DNA of 64,000 bases from Mucilaginibacter flavus (GTDB lineage: Bacteria > Bacteroidota > Bacteroidia > Sphingobacteriales > Sphingobacteriaceae): positions 47,820 through 111,819 of the forward strand of contig NZ_JAUFPS010000012.1 in assembly GCF_030409315.1 (NCBI RefSeq). The letters run 5' to 3'. The translations under genes were made by a program, and so were the position numbers. Below the pieces are notes generated by a model. The model saw only the letters and a list, made by a program, of their open reading frames with translations. It ran no database searches and was not told where the DNA came from. Shown here in pieces: positions 43,789 through 52,401 of this stretch (positions within the stretch are counted from its first letter, which is position 1; every line of letters begins with the position of its first letter).

Positions 43789-45036
43789 TTAGTTAGTTCG
43801 TATGGCTTCAACAGGATCAAGTATGGAGGCAAAGTAAGCCGGGATAATTCCCGACGCCACCCCTATTCCTACCGAATAACTTAAACCGATAATTATATTT
43901 TTTGACCCTAATACCACCTGCACATCCGCGGCAGCTTTGATACCAAAAGTTAAAAAATAAACCAGTAAAAGCCCCACAAGTCCGCCCATTATACAAAGGG
44001 CGACGGATTCAATTAAAAACTGCAATAATATGAAATAATTTTTGGCACCCAATGACTTTTGAATACCGATGATGTTGGTACGTTCCTTTACGGATACAAA
44101 CATGATGTTGGCAATACCAAAGCCACCAACCAACATCGAAAATAAACCGATAATGAAACCTCCCGTATTGAGCACTTTAAAAACCGAATCCAATTGTTCG
44201 GTAAGCATAGTGGTACGGTTAAGAGCAAAGTTATCCTCAACACCGGGTCTTAAACTCCTTATCGAGCGCATCAAACCCCTGATTTCGCTTTCTACATCAT
44301 CGGTAGGGATGCCTTCTTTACCACGCACAATAATGGATGGGTGGTAACTTTCGTTTTGAATATCTATCAGGTTATGCGCAAAGTTTAGCGGCAGCAATAC
44401 TTCTTTATCGGTTGATATGCCCAGCATATCTTTACCCTGTTTTGAAAACACGCCAACAACCGTTACATAACGCCCCATCACCTTTATTTGCTTACCAATG
44501 GCATCACCATTCGGAAAAAGGTTTTGGGCAATATCAAACCCTATATCCGTTATGGGCGAACCGGTTTTTGATTCCATATCGGTAAAATACCGGCCCTGGG
44601 CAAAGTCAAAATTCCAGGTTTTGTTATGATCCTGTGATGCCGCGTCAATCTGCGCGCCATCAACGGTATTACTTTTAAATTTAATGGTGCGGTTATCAAT
44701 GCTGATCTCGTATGATAATGCTTCGGCAGTTTGGCTGCGGCGCGATAACTCGTTAAAATCCCTCAATTTTGATACCGGGCGTTGCAGGTATTTCCACCAC
44801 GGAAAATCACTGCCGCCTACCCATGGCCATTTTTCAACATAAATACTGTTGTTGCCCAATTTATTAACGCTGCTTTGCAAATTATTGCGCAAGGTATCAA
44901 CCGCCGAAAACACCGCGATAATGGTGAATATGCCAATAGTAACCCCAAGCAACGAAAGCGTTGTGCGGGTTTTGTTTTGCCTTAGCGCATCATAAGCAAA
45001 TAAAAAGCTTTCGCCGAAAAGTTTTAAAAACAGCAT
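43789..45036 (-). CDS. MacB/FtsX-type ABC transporter permease
   Basis: 415 aa. One N-terminal membrane helix (about 20-42), a periplasmic MacB_PCD domain (about 45-270), then three membrane helices forming the FtsX domain (about 285-410; IANIMFVSVKERTNIIGIQKSLGAK). Such permeases couple ATP hydrolysis to periplasmic work and exist mainly for lipoprotein, peptide or drug extrusion. The partner ATPase gene is not adjacent. It is followed by the DUF3347 lipoprotein gene. Confidence 0.92.
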   Translation of the reverse strand: MLFLKLFGESFLFAYDALRQNKTRTTLSLLGVTIGIFTIIAVFSAVDTLRNNLQSSVNKLGNNSIYVEKWPWVGGSDFPWWKYLQRPVSKLRDFNELSRRSQTAEALSYEISIDNRTIKFKSNTVDGAQIDAASQDHNKTWNFDFAQGRYFTDMESKTGSPITDIGFDIAQNLFPNGDAIGKQIKVMGRYVTVVGVFSKQGKDMLGISTDKEVLLPLNFAHNLIDIQNESYHPSIIVRGKEGIPTDDVESEIRGLMRSIRSLRPGVEDNFALNRTTMLTEQLDSVFKVLNTGGFIIGLFSMLVGGFGIANIMFVSVKERTNIIGIQKSLGAKNYFILLQFLIESVALCIMGGLVGLLLVYFLTFGIKAAADVQVVLGSKNIIIGLSYSVGIGVASGIIPAYFASILDPVEAIRTN

Positions 45037-45277
45037 ATAAACTTATTTGGATTTCAATGGTTAAACCTATTACTAAATTGCAGTATGCCAGGCAGTAAAA
45101 AGATTAAAATATACCGGGTTGAATGTTTTTATTTTTTAGACGATATTACATGCTTTAAGTTACAGTATTTTAATATTAAACTTAACGGTTGATAAAACAT
45201 TATAACCCTTAAAAAAATCGGTGATATTAACAAAAAAAATTCATACATTTGCGCCCTGAAAATTCATATACACAAAC
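45037..45277. other. Divergent promoter region before queA
   Basis: 241-bp A/T-rich gap with no gene. It contains the queA -7 box and presumably the promoter of the permease operon on the other strand. Confidence 0.4.
45244..45251 (+). promoter_or_regulatory. -7 box of the queA promoter
   Basis: TACATTTG matches TAnnTTTG exactly, 27 nt before the start codon. Confidence 0.6.
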
Positions 45278-46327
45278 ATGAAATTATCTCAATTTAAATT
45301 CAATTTACCAGAGTCGTTAATTGCACATAACCCATCAACCACCCGCGATGAAGCCCGCTTAATGGTTTTACACAAGGATTCTGGCAAAATTGAGCATAAA
45401 ATTTTTAAAGACGTATTGGATTATTTTGATGATAAGGATGTAATGATCCTTAACAATACCAAAGTATTCCCAGCACGTTTGTATGGAAACAAAGAAAAAA
45501 CAGGCGCTACCATTGAGGTTTTCTTACTGCGCGAATTAAATAAAGAATTGCGCTTATGGGATGTGCTGGTTGATCCGGCACGTAAAATACGCGTAGGTAA
45601 TAAATTATATTTTGGCGACGACGATTTGTTAATTGCCGAAGTTGTTGATAACACCACTTCACGTGGCCGTACCATCCGCTTTTTGTTTGATGGTACCGAT
45701 GAGGAGTTCCGTCGTAACGTAGAGATCCTTGGCGAAACACCACTGCCAAAATACATTAAACGTAAAGCTACTGCCGAAGATAAAGAACGTTACCAAACCA
45801 TTTTTGCTAAACACGAAGGTGCTGTTGCAGCCCCTACCGCTGGTTTGCACTTTAGTCGTGAGCTAATGAAACGCCTTGAATTAAAAGGTGTTGATTTTGC
45901 CGAGGTTACCCTGCACGTTGGTTTAGGCACCTTCCGCCCGGTTGAGGTTGAGGATTTAACCAAACACAAAATGGATTCTGAGCAGTTTATCATTGAGCAA
46001 AAACAAGCTGATATTGTAAACCGTGGTATTGAGCGTAAATCACGCATCTGCGCGGTTGGTACCACTTCAATGCGTACCATCGAATCGGCTGTTTCGGCAA
46101 ACAAAACCCTTAAAGCCGCTAACGACTGGACCAGCAAATTCATCTTCCCTCCGTACGATTTCAGCATCGCTAATTCCATGATCACCAACTTCCACACTCC
46201 GGAGTCAACTTTATTGATGATGGTATCGGCATTTGGCGGTTACGAGCATGTAATGAACGCTTACGAAGTCGCAGTTAAAGAAAAGTATCGTTTTTACAGC
46301 TATGGCGATGCCATGCTGATCATCTAA
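45278..46327 (+). CDS. queA: tRNA preQ1(34) S-adenosylmethionine ribosyltransferase-isomerase
   Basis: Transfers the ribosyl part of SAM to preQ1 in tRNA, giving epoxyqueuosine at position 34. 349 aa, full length. Diagnostic segments: [34 protein letters not shown], the [13 protein letters not shown] core near 183-195, [15 protein letters not shown], and the [18 protein letters not shown]-terminal part. Transcribed alone with its own promoter and terminator. Other queuosine genes are not in the window. Confidence 0.97.
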   Translation: MKLSQFKFNLPESLIAHNPSTTRDEARLMVLHKDSGKIEHKIFKDVLDYFDDKDVMILNNTKVFPARLYGNKEKTGATIEVFLLRELNKELRLWDVLVDPARKIRVGNKLYFGDDDLLIAEVVDNTTSRGRTIRFLFDGTDEEFRRNVEILGETPLPKYIKRKATAEDKERYQTIFAKHEGAVAAPTAGLHFSRELMKRLELKGVDFAEVTLHVGLGTFRPVEVEDLTKHKMDSEQFIIEQKQADIVNRGIERKSRICAVGTTSMRTIESAVSANKTLKAANDWTSKFIFPPYDFSIANSMITNFHTPESTLLMMVSAFGGYEHVMNAYEVAVKEKYRFYSYGDAMLII

Positions 46328-46351
46328 TTTTAGATTTTCAGATATGAGATT

Positions 46352-46388
46352 TGAGATATGTGACTTCGGTTCATATCTCATTTTTTTT
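46352..46388 (+). terminator. Terminator of queA
   Basis: TGAGATATG and CATATCTCA form a 9-bp stem with an 11-nt loop that includes CTTCGG, followed by eight T. The 5' arm is itself part of a short AGATATG/AGATTTG heptamer run (46332-46360). Confidence 0.8.
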
Positions 46389-46477
46389 GTCTTAGATTTG
46401 GATTAAAAAAATGTCATCTTGGGTTTTAGAATCCGCAGCTTATAAAAATGTTAGATGACGTAAACTAACCAAGGAAC

Positions 46478-46623
46478 GACTCACCCCGAACATCGCTATG
46501 CTCGTTCACCCCTCTCTCCGACCGCGTCGCATAGAGGGGTGAAGAAACAAAAAATGGGGTTACCCTCTATGCGGCTTTAGCCGGAGAGAGGGTCGGCCAG
46601 CGAAGCGCTGCCGGGGTGAGTCG
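46478..46623. repeat. REP-like element in the 353-bp queA-ispD gap
   Basis: Outer arms CGACTCACCCCG (46478-46489) and CGGGGTGAGTCG (46612-46623) are perfect. Inner arms CCCTCTCTCCG-like (about 46510-46520) and CGGAGAGAGGG (46582-46592) pair too. The element is richer in G+C than its surroundings. The rest of the gap shows no gene. Confidence 0.75.
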
Positions 46624-46680
46624 TAGCCCGCGTTCAAATGATAATTGAAAAAAGAAATACGGCATCGCGAGTTAAAATTT

Positions 46681-47403
46681 ATGGAAAACCCACCACTCAC
46701 CACTCACCACTCACTACTCACCACTCAAAAATACGTCATCATCGTTGCCGGCGGCTCTGGTACGCGTATGCAATCGGCAGTGCCTAAACAATTTTTGCTG
46801 GTAAATGGCTTGCCAGTGGTAATGCATACCATGCAGGCTTTTTATAACTCGGGTGTAAGCCCCGAATTGATACTGGTGCTCCATACCGATTTCCATACCT
46901 ATTGGAAACAACTTTGCAATGACCATCACTTTACCCTCCCCCATCTTTTAGTTGCCGGTGGCGAAACCAGGTTCCATTCGGTAAAAAACGGATTGAGCCA
47001 GATAAGATGTACCGACGATGCACTAATCGCCGTACATGACGCCGTTCGTCCGCTTACCAGTGGCGCTGTTATTCAAAAATCATACACTGCCGCCAATGAA
47101 TACGGCAACGCGGTAACAGCCGTTAAAAGTCGTGATTCTATAAGGCGGGTAGTTGATGGCAAATCCGTGAGCTTATTGCGGGACGAGATTTACCTGGTGC
47201 AAACGCCGCAAACATTTAAAGCAGGCTTGCTAAGGAAAGCTTATGAGCAGGAGTTCGACTCAAAATTTACAGACGACGCCAGCGTGGTTGAAGAAATGGG
47301 CATTGAAATTAAACTTACCGAAGGCGACCACGAGAACATCAAAATCACCTTCCCCCAAGACATTGCCATTGCAGAGTTACTGTTAAACAAAAAAAGCCAC
47401 TAA
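46681..47403 (+). CDS. ispD: 2-C-methyl-D-erythritol 4-phosphate cytidylyltransferase
   Basis: Third step of the MEP isoprenoid pathway. 240 aa from the ATG at 46681; a TTG at 46645 would add 12 untypical residues. CTP-binding motif VIIVAGGSGTRMQS near 19-32, then PKQFLLVNGLPV; substrate segments HDAVRPL and DDASVVEEMG. The family normally starts right before IIVAGG. Here about 15 residues (PPLTTHHSLLTTQK) are encoded by a CACTCAC-type heptamer run inserted after the first codons. The terminator stem overlaps the stop. Confidence 0.94.
   Translation: MENPPLTTHHSLLTTQKYVIIVAGGSGTRMQSAVPKQFLLVNGLPVVMHTMQAFYNSGVSPELILVLHTDFHTYWKQLCNDHHFTLPHLLVAGGETRFHSVKNGLSQIRCTDDALIAVHDAVRPLTSGAVIQKSYTAANEYGNAVTAVKSRDSIRRVVDGKSVSLLRDEIYLVQTPQTFKAGLLRKAYEQEFDSKFTDDASVVEEMGIEIKLTEGDHENIKITFPQDIAIAELLLNKKSH
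46690..46728. repeat. CACTCAC heptamer run inside ispD
   Basis: Five consecutive 7-bp units (CACTCAC three times, TACTCAC, CACTCAA) in the first codons of ispD. Confidence 0.85.
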
Positions 47404-47430
47404 CCTACAAGGCTAATGGCTTTTATCTTT
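47392..47430 (+). terminator. Terminator overlapping the ispD stop
   Basis: AAAAGCCA (47392-47399) and TGGCTTTT (47417-47424) form an 8-bp stem; a T-rich run follows. Confidence 0.6.
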
Positions 47431-47440
47431 TGATTGCAGT

Positions 47441-47578
47441 TTACGCTCTTCGGATTACTCCTAATAGTACAGCTATAATAGCTATAACTAAAAGTATGTG
47501 AATTAAGCCTCCACCAAATGGGTGAATAAATGCTCCGAATAACCATCCTATTACCAGGATAACCGCGATGATGTACAA
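47441..47578 (-). CDS. Lmo0937-family small membrane protein, start uncertain
   Basis: 45 aa from a TTG at 47578, reading LYIIAVILVIGWLFGAFIHPF and ending in LLGVIRRA. Two hydrophobic helices separated by a Gly-rich turn match small Lmo0937-type membrane proteins of unknown function. Family members start with a few residues before LYIIAV. An ATG exists at 47591 but is out of frame by one base, because an A triplet (47580-47582) sits where two A would restore the frame. Either the start is TTG, or this is a frameshift or homopolymer error. Confidence 0.6.
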   Translation of the reverse strand: MYIIAVILVIGWLFGAFIHPFGGGLIHILLVIAIIAVLLGVIRRA

Positions 47579-47660
47579 TAAGCCTCTCATTGTTATATGT
47601 TTTTAAGTGATAAATGTGTTAAGCTTATTACTAAAATCATTCCAAAAAGTTAAGGCCAAT

Positions 47661-47688
47661 AAAAAAGCCCTTTGTTAAGGGCTTTTTT
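47661..47688. terminator. Terminator of the DUF2795 gene
   Basis: AAAAAAGCCCTT and AAGGGCTTTTTT, a 12-bp perfect stem with a 4-nt loop, 8 nt after the stop on the minus strand. It works in both directions. Confidence 0.85.
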
Positions 47689-47695
47689 ATATTGA

Positions 47696-47917
47696 TTAAT
47701 ACTCGTCTTCGTTAAAAAAGAAATCGTCTTTAGTTGGGTAATCCGGCCATATCTCTTCGATATTCTCATACGGTTCACCATCGTCTTCCAGTGCCTGCAG
47801 GTTTTCAATCACCTCCACAGGAGCTCCTGAACGAATAGCATAGTCAATTAATTCATCTTTTGTTGCGGGCCATGGCGCATCTTCAAGGTGAGATGCTAAT
47901 TCAAGTGTCCAATACAT
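47696..47917 (-). CDS. DUF2795 small acidic protein
   Basis: 73 aa. MYWTLELASHLEDAPWPATKDELIDYAIRSG is the DUF2795 pattern, followed by an acidic tail. Found as a conserved single gene in Bacteroidota; function unknown. It has its own promoter and a strong terminator, so it is a real monocistronic gene. Confidence 0.88.
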   Translation of the reverse strand: MYWTLELASHLEDAPWPATKDELIDYAIRSGAPVEVIENLQALEDDGEPYENIEEIWPDYPTKDDFFFNEDEY

Positions 47918-47960
47918 GTTTCTCTATATTTTATAATTTATAAGTAAATTTACTTTTTCG

Positions 47961-47992
47961 CAAAAGTATAACATTTTGAAATGAAATATCAA
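47961..47992 (-). promoter_or_regulatory. Promoter of the DUF2795 gene
   Basis: On the minus strand TTGA (about 47989-47992), 20-21 nt, then TACTTTTG (47961-47968), fitting TTG / 19-21 / TAnnTTTG. Confidence 0.6.
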
Positions 47993-48009
47993 TATTTTTT
48001 TTCACAAAA

Positions 48010-48558
48010 TCAAATCCTTGGTACCCACTGATTTTCAGGCACATTAGTTTCATTTGCAATTTTGCGGGCCAAAGTGAACAGGTAATCACTCAGCCTGTTC
48101 AGATAAATATTCACTTTTTCATCAACAGTACTTTCGCTGGCAAGCTGCACGGTGATCCGCTCGGCACGCCTGCAAATGCATCGTGCAATATGGCAAAACG
48201 AAATGGTATTACTACCACCAGGCAAAATAAAATGACGCAACTCCGGCAATTGCTGGCTTATGCTATCCATCTCCAACTCCAGCAATTCTACATCGGCCGT
48301 TTGCAGATCCGGCAAAATCATTTTAGCTTTTTCCGGGTCGGCCGCCAGCGAGGAGCCTATTGTAAACAATCTGTCCTGTATCTGCTTCAATATCTCTTTA
48401 TCGTGTACAGTAATATTCTGATCACGGATAAGGCCGATGTACGAGTTTAACTCATCTACCGTGCCGTAACTTTCAATTCGCAAATGATATTTAGGCACAC
48501 GCGTGCCGCCTATTAATGATGTTAACCCCTTATCCCCTGTTTTAGTATATATCTTCAT
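48010..48558 (-). CDS. Cob(I)alamin adenosyltransferase, PduO type
   Basis: 182 aa. Transfers the adenosyl group of ATP to cob(I)alamin to make coenzyme B12. N-terminal ATP loop KIYTKTGDKGLTSLIGG at 2-18; ESYGTVDELNSYIGL near 29-43; C-terminal CRRAERITVQLA with the conserved Arg pair near 130-141. Trimeric helical bundle by family. No B12-dependent enzyme and no cobalamin riboswitch are seen beside it. Confidence 0.93.
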   Translation of the reverse strand: MKIYTKTGDKGLTSLIGGTRVPKYHLRIESYGTVDELNSYIGLIRDQNITVHDKEILKQIQDRLFTIGSSLAADPEKAKMILPDLQTADVELLELEMDSISQQLPELRHFILPGGSNTISFCHIARCICRRAERITVQLASESTVDEKVNIYLNRLSDYLFTLARKIANETNVPENQWVPRI

Positions 48559-48742
48559 GAATATTGTTAATTGAATATACCATTTTTACATTTAAACTAA
48601 GGCCGTAAAATAAAGCTTTACATTTCATATTTAAGGCCGATTTAGCATTTTAGTATAATTTTTGCTTATTGAGTGTTTTTAATAAATGATACCTTTAAAC
48701 TTGCATTTATAACAACGTATAACACGCACCATCTATAACATT

Positions 48743-49753
48743 ATGAAATCTATCATATTATCCTCCAAACTGCTATTCCTGTTCGCCTCAACTATGCTGG
48801 TATCTGCATTGAGTTGCGGCGGAAACACCACAGCAAATAAAACAGCAGATAGCGCTTCCGTTGCCAAACCCAAATCATCTGTAAGCAGTATTTTGAGCGA
48901 AAAGCAGTTTAATGACCTTTTCCCACAGCGTAATAAATTTTATACCTATGCCGCCTTTATTAAAGCAGCCGATGAACTGGGAGAAGTAAAAATAAAAATT
49001 ACCCGCAGGGCGGTATCTGTTTACCAGTTTATCCGTACCGATAAAAGTGGCAAGGCAACCGTTGTACGGCAAGATGCCGACTGGAATGAAGGCTGGGCCA
49101 AGCAAAAGCCAGATAGCGCCTTCACCGTTAATTACGGCGAATTTTGCACAGCATTTAGTGCAGATGTTAACAAAAAAGAACTGGCCGCTTTTTTTGCGCA
49201 GATCTCGCACGAAACCCGCCATGGTATGAATGCCAGCTATACCGATGGCTTGATGCTCATCCACGAAACCAATACCGCAAACATCTATATTTCTGATAGC
49301 GACGAATACCCGGCCGTGAAGGGTAAAACCTATTATGGCCGTGGCCCGATGCAATTAAGCTACAACGGCAATTATGGCTATGCTTCCAATATCATTTTTG
49401 GCGATCCAAAAATCCTGCTTAATAAACCCGAATTAGTGGAAACCGATCCCGTTGTAGCGTTCAAAGCCGCCATCTATTTTTGGATGACCCCGGAAACCCA
49501 CAAGCCATCGGCCCATGATGTAATGACCGGCAAATGGCAGCCTAACGCGGTTGACAAAGCACACGGTCGTACCACACCCGGTTTTGGTATGACTATCAAC
49601 ATTGTAAACGGCGACGTAGAATGCGGTAAGGGTGATAATGTAGAGCCAATGAACGACCGGATTGGCTTTTACCAGTTTTATCTTAAAAAATTGGGGATTA
49701 CCGATGCTAATTGTGCTTGCTCTTGCGGAAAAATGGAGCCTTATAAATATTGA
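48743..49753 (+). CDS. Glycoside hydrolase family 19 lipoprotein
   Basis: 336 aa. Lipoprotein signal with cysteine C25 (VSALSC), so it is tethered to a membrane. GH19 chitinase-type catalytic domain about 50-330: catalytic E157 in FAQISHETRHG, family segment YYGRGPMQLSYNGNYG near 193-208, and GRTTPGFGMTINIVNGDVECG. It would cleave beta-1,4-linked N-acetylglucosamine polymers: chitin, or peptidoglycan as in some bacterial GH19 enzymes. No chitin-binding domain is present. Confidence 0.9.
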   Translation: MKSIILSSKLLFLFASTMLVSALSCGGNTTANKTADSASVAKPKSSVSSILSEKQFNDLFPQRNKFYTYAAFIKAADELGEVKIKITRRAVSVYQFIRTDKSGKATVVRQDADWNEGWAKQKPDSAFTVNYGEFCTAFSADVNKKELAAFFAQISHETRHGMNASYTDGLMLIHETNTANIYISDSDEYPAVKGKTYYGRGPMQLSYNGNYGYASNIIFGDPKILLNKPELVETDPVVAFKAAIYFWMTPETHKPSAHDVMTGKWQPNAVDKAHGRTTPGFGMTINIVNGDVECGKGDNVEPMNDRIGFYQFYLKKLGITDANCACSCGKMEPYKY

Positions 49754-49778
49754 GATAACGCTTTTAAGAAGCAGCGAA

Positions 49779-49809
49779 AACTTACGAAGTTTTAAAAACT
49801 TCGTAAGTT
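49779..49809. terminator. Palindrome T1: bidirectional terminator, copy 1 of 3
   Basis: Near-perfect palindrome AACTTACGAAG-TTTT/AAAAA-CTTCGTAAGTT between two convergent genes. Other copies are at 52319-52351 and 62277-62307. Confidence 0.75.
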
Positions 49810-49826
49810 TGTTATCAAAAAGCGAC

Positions 49827-51029
49827 TTACCGTTTCAAAGTAAACGTAAAAGTAGTAAACTCATCAATAACCGAATTAACCGTTATAGTGCCTCCTAAAG
49901 CCTCCACAAGCCCTTTTACGGTACTTAAACCAATGCCAGAGCCATCTTTATCAAAACGATCTTTTGTTCCCAGTGTGGTCATGGGTTCAAAAATCTTTTT
50001 ATAATTTCCGGGGGAAATTCCTATCCCATTATCGGTAACATTGAAAGTGTAAAACCAGTTATCGGCCGAGAAATCAATTTTGATTACTCCTTCTGCTTTG
50101 TTGTTATACCGGATGGCATTGTTAAGCAGATTGATCATAATCTGATCAAAGGCGATGATTGAGGTTGTTATTTTCATCGGCCGGGATGGCATATTAATGG
50201 TAAAAGCCGGCGGCACGTTAACCAATTTAATTACCTCGTGCAACAGTTGCAAAACCTCGGCCTCTTCCTTATTTTGCATCAGCACTTTGCTCGATTTGGA
50301 GTAGTCGAGCATTTTCTCCAACAGGGATATGAGCTTATGGGCCGATCCGTTGATAATATCCAGGAACTTGTTCCCTTTTTCATCCAGCTTATCTTTAAAT
50401 CTATCCCGCAAAACCTGGCTGGTGAGCAAAATATTAGTTAATGGGTTACGAATATCATGCGCCGCCATTACCGCGAATTTCTCCAGGTATTCATTTGATT
50501 GCTCCAATTCGCGTTTGGTGGCATTTAACTCGGTTACTTTTTTCTTGAGTTCTAACTGAGCAACCACCTGGTTGGCTAAGGCTTTAAGCGCTATGATCTG
50601 GGTATTATTAAGTTCGCGCGCTTTATGATCTATAACGCACAACGTACCCAAAGCATAACCATCGGGGTTAATAAGCGGTACACCGGTATAAAAAATCACT
50701 TTAGGATTCCCGGTTACTAACGGGTTATCAGCAAAACGCTCATCGCTAAAAGCGTCCTTAACTATCATTACCTTATCGGGCTCAATAATAGCATGCGCGC
50801 AAAAAGCAAGTTCTTTAGGGGTTTCGGTTACTTCTAAACCTTTGTTTGATTTAAACCATTGCCTGTCGTTATCAATAAGGCTCACCAATGAAATTGGTGT
50901 TTGACAAATTTCTGATGCAATGAGTGTTATTTCGTCAAAGCCTTGCTCGGGCAACGTATCCAGAATCTGGTAGGAATTTAACGCCGCAAGGCGCCCACTT
51001 TCATTTTCCGGAATAGGCGGTTTTAACAT
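49827..51029 (-). CDS. GAF-domain sensor histidine kinase
   Basis: 400 aa, soluble. GAF domain about 25-160 (QILDTLPEQGFDEITLIASEI, GVPLINPDGYALGTLCVID). HisKA acceptor H191 in MAAHDIRNPLTNILL. HATPase about 285-398 with N box INLLNNAIRYN and G box GSGIGLSTVKGLVEALGG. No receiver, so the partner regulator is elsewhere. The GAF type in this arrangement is often called phytochrome-like, but there is no chromophore Cys evidence here. The ligand is unknown. Confidence 0.9.
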   Translation of the reverse strand: MLKPPIPENESGRLAALNSYQILDTLPEQGFDEITLIASEICQTPISLVSLIDNDRQWFKSNKGLEVTETPKELAFCAHAIIEPDKVMIVKDAFSDERFADNPLVTGNPKVIFYTGVPLINPDGYALGTLCVIDHKARELNNTQIIALKALANQVVAQLELKKKVTELNATKRELEQSNEYLEKFAVMAAHDIRNPLTNILLTSQVLRDRFKDKLDEKGNKFLDIINGSAHKLISLLEKMLDYSKSSKVLMQNKEEAEVLQLLHEVIKLVNVPPAFTINMPSRPMKITTSIIAFDQIMINLLNNAIRYNNKAEGVIKIDFSADNWFYTFNVTDNGIGISPGNYKKIFEPMTTLGTKDRFDKDGSGIGLSTVKGLVEALGGTITVNSVIDEFTTFTFTLKR

Positions 51030-51179
51030 TCGATATTATAAAAACTTAATAGCTTCTAAATTAGCAATTATAAATACGTAAATTTTATTTATAATTTAAT
51101 TAATTTCAACTACGATAACTACCCAATTTTGGATTTGTTTGGTTCTGATTGCTTTTGTTTTAAGCTACCTTTATCTGCC

Positions 51180-52214
51180 ATGAATCTACTTGCTATAACT
51201 TTGTCTATGCTCCTTGGGATCGCCTCGCCTGTTCAACATGCCGATACTGTAAAAACGATTAAGCATATTCCAGGTCGCCCCGCCTCTATAGGCATCATCG
51301 GCGATACAGTTAATGTAAATACTACGGTAAATGGTGGCATTGCGATGATTGGCGGTGGTAAAGATGTTGATGCCGCTTTTAAATGGATGATTAACCGTAG
51401 CGGCGGCGGCGATGTGGTGATAATCCGCGCATCGGGGACCGATGCTTACAATCCGTATATCAATCAGCTTGGCAAAGTAAATTCAGTTGAAACCCTGATG
51501 ATCAACTCACGTGAGTTGGCTAATAATGACACTGTAGCCAATATTATCCGGAATGCCGAAATGCTATTTATTGCCGGTGGCGATCAATCTAATTACATGA
51601 AGTATTGGAAAGGTACGAAAACTCTTGAGGCCATCAATTACCTGCTCAATGTAAAGCATGCACCCATAGGCGGTACCAGCGCGGGTTGCGCTATTTTGAG
51701 TGGGTTTTATTATAGCGGCGAAGATGGTAGCATTACTGCCGATGAAGCGCTTAAAGATCCGTACAATAAATTAGTGAAGGTTTACAATAACGACTTTCTG
51801 CAAGCGCCATATCTGCATTCCGTAATTACCGATCAACATTACCTGACACGTAAAAGACAAGGCCGGCATGTAGCTTTTTTAAGCAGAATCACCAAAGACT
51901 GGCACCTGTTTGCCAAAGGTATCGCTGCCGACGAACGCACCGCCGTATGCATGGACCAAAACGGACAAGCCACGGTTATAGGAACAAGCAAAGTCTACTT
52001 TTTAATTACAGATCATAAAAAGAAACCAGAAATATGCGAACCAGGCAAATCCCTAACCTGGAACCGCAACCATAAAGCTATTAAAGTTTACGAAATACAA
52101 GGAACGCCCCAAGGCAACGGCCACTTTGATATAGCTGGCTTTGATATCAATAAAGCATCCGGAGGTAAATGGCTTTGGTGGTGGGTTGAAGACGGGGTGT
52201 TGAAAATGGAATGA
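51180..52214 (+). CDS. Cyanophycinase-family serine peptidase, secreted
   Basis: 344 aa from the ATG at 51180 (MNLLAITLSMLLG), which gives a signal peptide; a TTG at 51129 would hide it. S51-type peptidase: nucleophile S167 in GGTSAGCAILSG, upstream LFIAGGDQSNYMKYWKGT, and YLHSVITDQHYLTRKRQGR. Cyanophycinases release Asp-Arg dipeptides from multi-Arg-poly-Asp. The signal suggests use on external polymer or other beta-linked peptides. No cyanophycin synthetase is in the window. Confidence 0.88.
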   Translation: MNLLAITLSMLLGIASPVQHADTVKTIKHIPGRPASIGIIGDTVNVNTTVNGGIAMIGGGKDVDAAFKWMINRSGGGDVVIIRASGTDAYNPYINQLGKVNSVETLMINSRELANNDTVANIIRNAEMLFIAGGDQSNYMKYWKGTKTLEAINYLLNVKHAPIGGTSAGCAILSGFYYSGEDGSITADEALKDPYNKLVKVYNNDFLQAPYLHSVITDQHYLTRKRQGRHVAFLSRITKDWHLFAKGIAADERTAVCMDQNGQATVIGTSKVYFLITDHKKKPEICEPGKSLTWNRNHKAIKVYEIQGTPQGNGHFDIAGFDINKASGGKWLWWWVEDGVLKME

Positions 52215-52221
52215 TTTATTG

Positions 52222-52267
52222 ATGTGCAGAATTCAAATGTGCAGATTTCAGATTTCAAATGTGCAGA
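52222..52267. repeat. Three copies of ATGTGCAGA
   Basis: ATGTGCAGA at 52222, 52237 and 52259 with TTCAA words between, just after the cyanophycinase stop. Spacings are 15 and 22 nt. Confidence 0.7.
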
Positions 52268-52318
52268 TGTTGAAAAGGGATTCTGATAGCTTATACAAAA
52301 AAACAACAACGTAACGAA

Positions 52319-52351
52319 AGACTTCCGAAGTTTTAAAAACTTCGGAAGTCT
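52319..52351. terminator. Palindrome T1, copy 2 of 3
   Basis: AGACTTCCGAAG-TTTTAAAAA-CTTCGGAAGTCT. Compared with copy 1 it has compensating changes (C and G) that keep the stem paired. It lies between convergent genes. Confidence 0.75.
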
Positions 52352-52371
52352 GGGCGTGCTGTAAATGCAAA

Positions 52372-52401
52372 AAATCCCGGGAAGCTAACCTCCCGGGATT
52401 T
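52372..52401. terminator. Terminator of pyrG-yidC
   Basis: AAATCCCGGGA and TCCCGGGATTT, an 11-bp perfect stem with an 8-nt loop, A run before and T run after. It lies between convergent genes. Confidence 0.8.

Noticed and set aside
46645-46680. TTG start giving 12 more residues for IspD
   Set aside because: The added residues are untypical and an ATG at 46681 is available closer to the conserved core.
48559-48742. Cobalamin riboswitch upstream of the PduO-type gene
   Set aside because: No B12-box-like sequence or extended structured leader is visible in the upstream region.
51129-51179. TTG start for the cyanophycinase gene
   Set aside because: The ATG at 51180 gives a clean signal peptide at the N-terminus; the upstream start would bury it.
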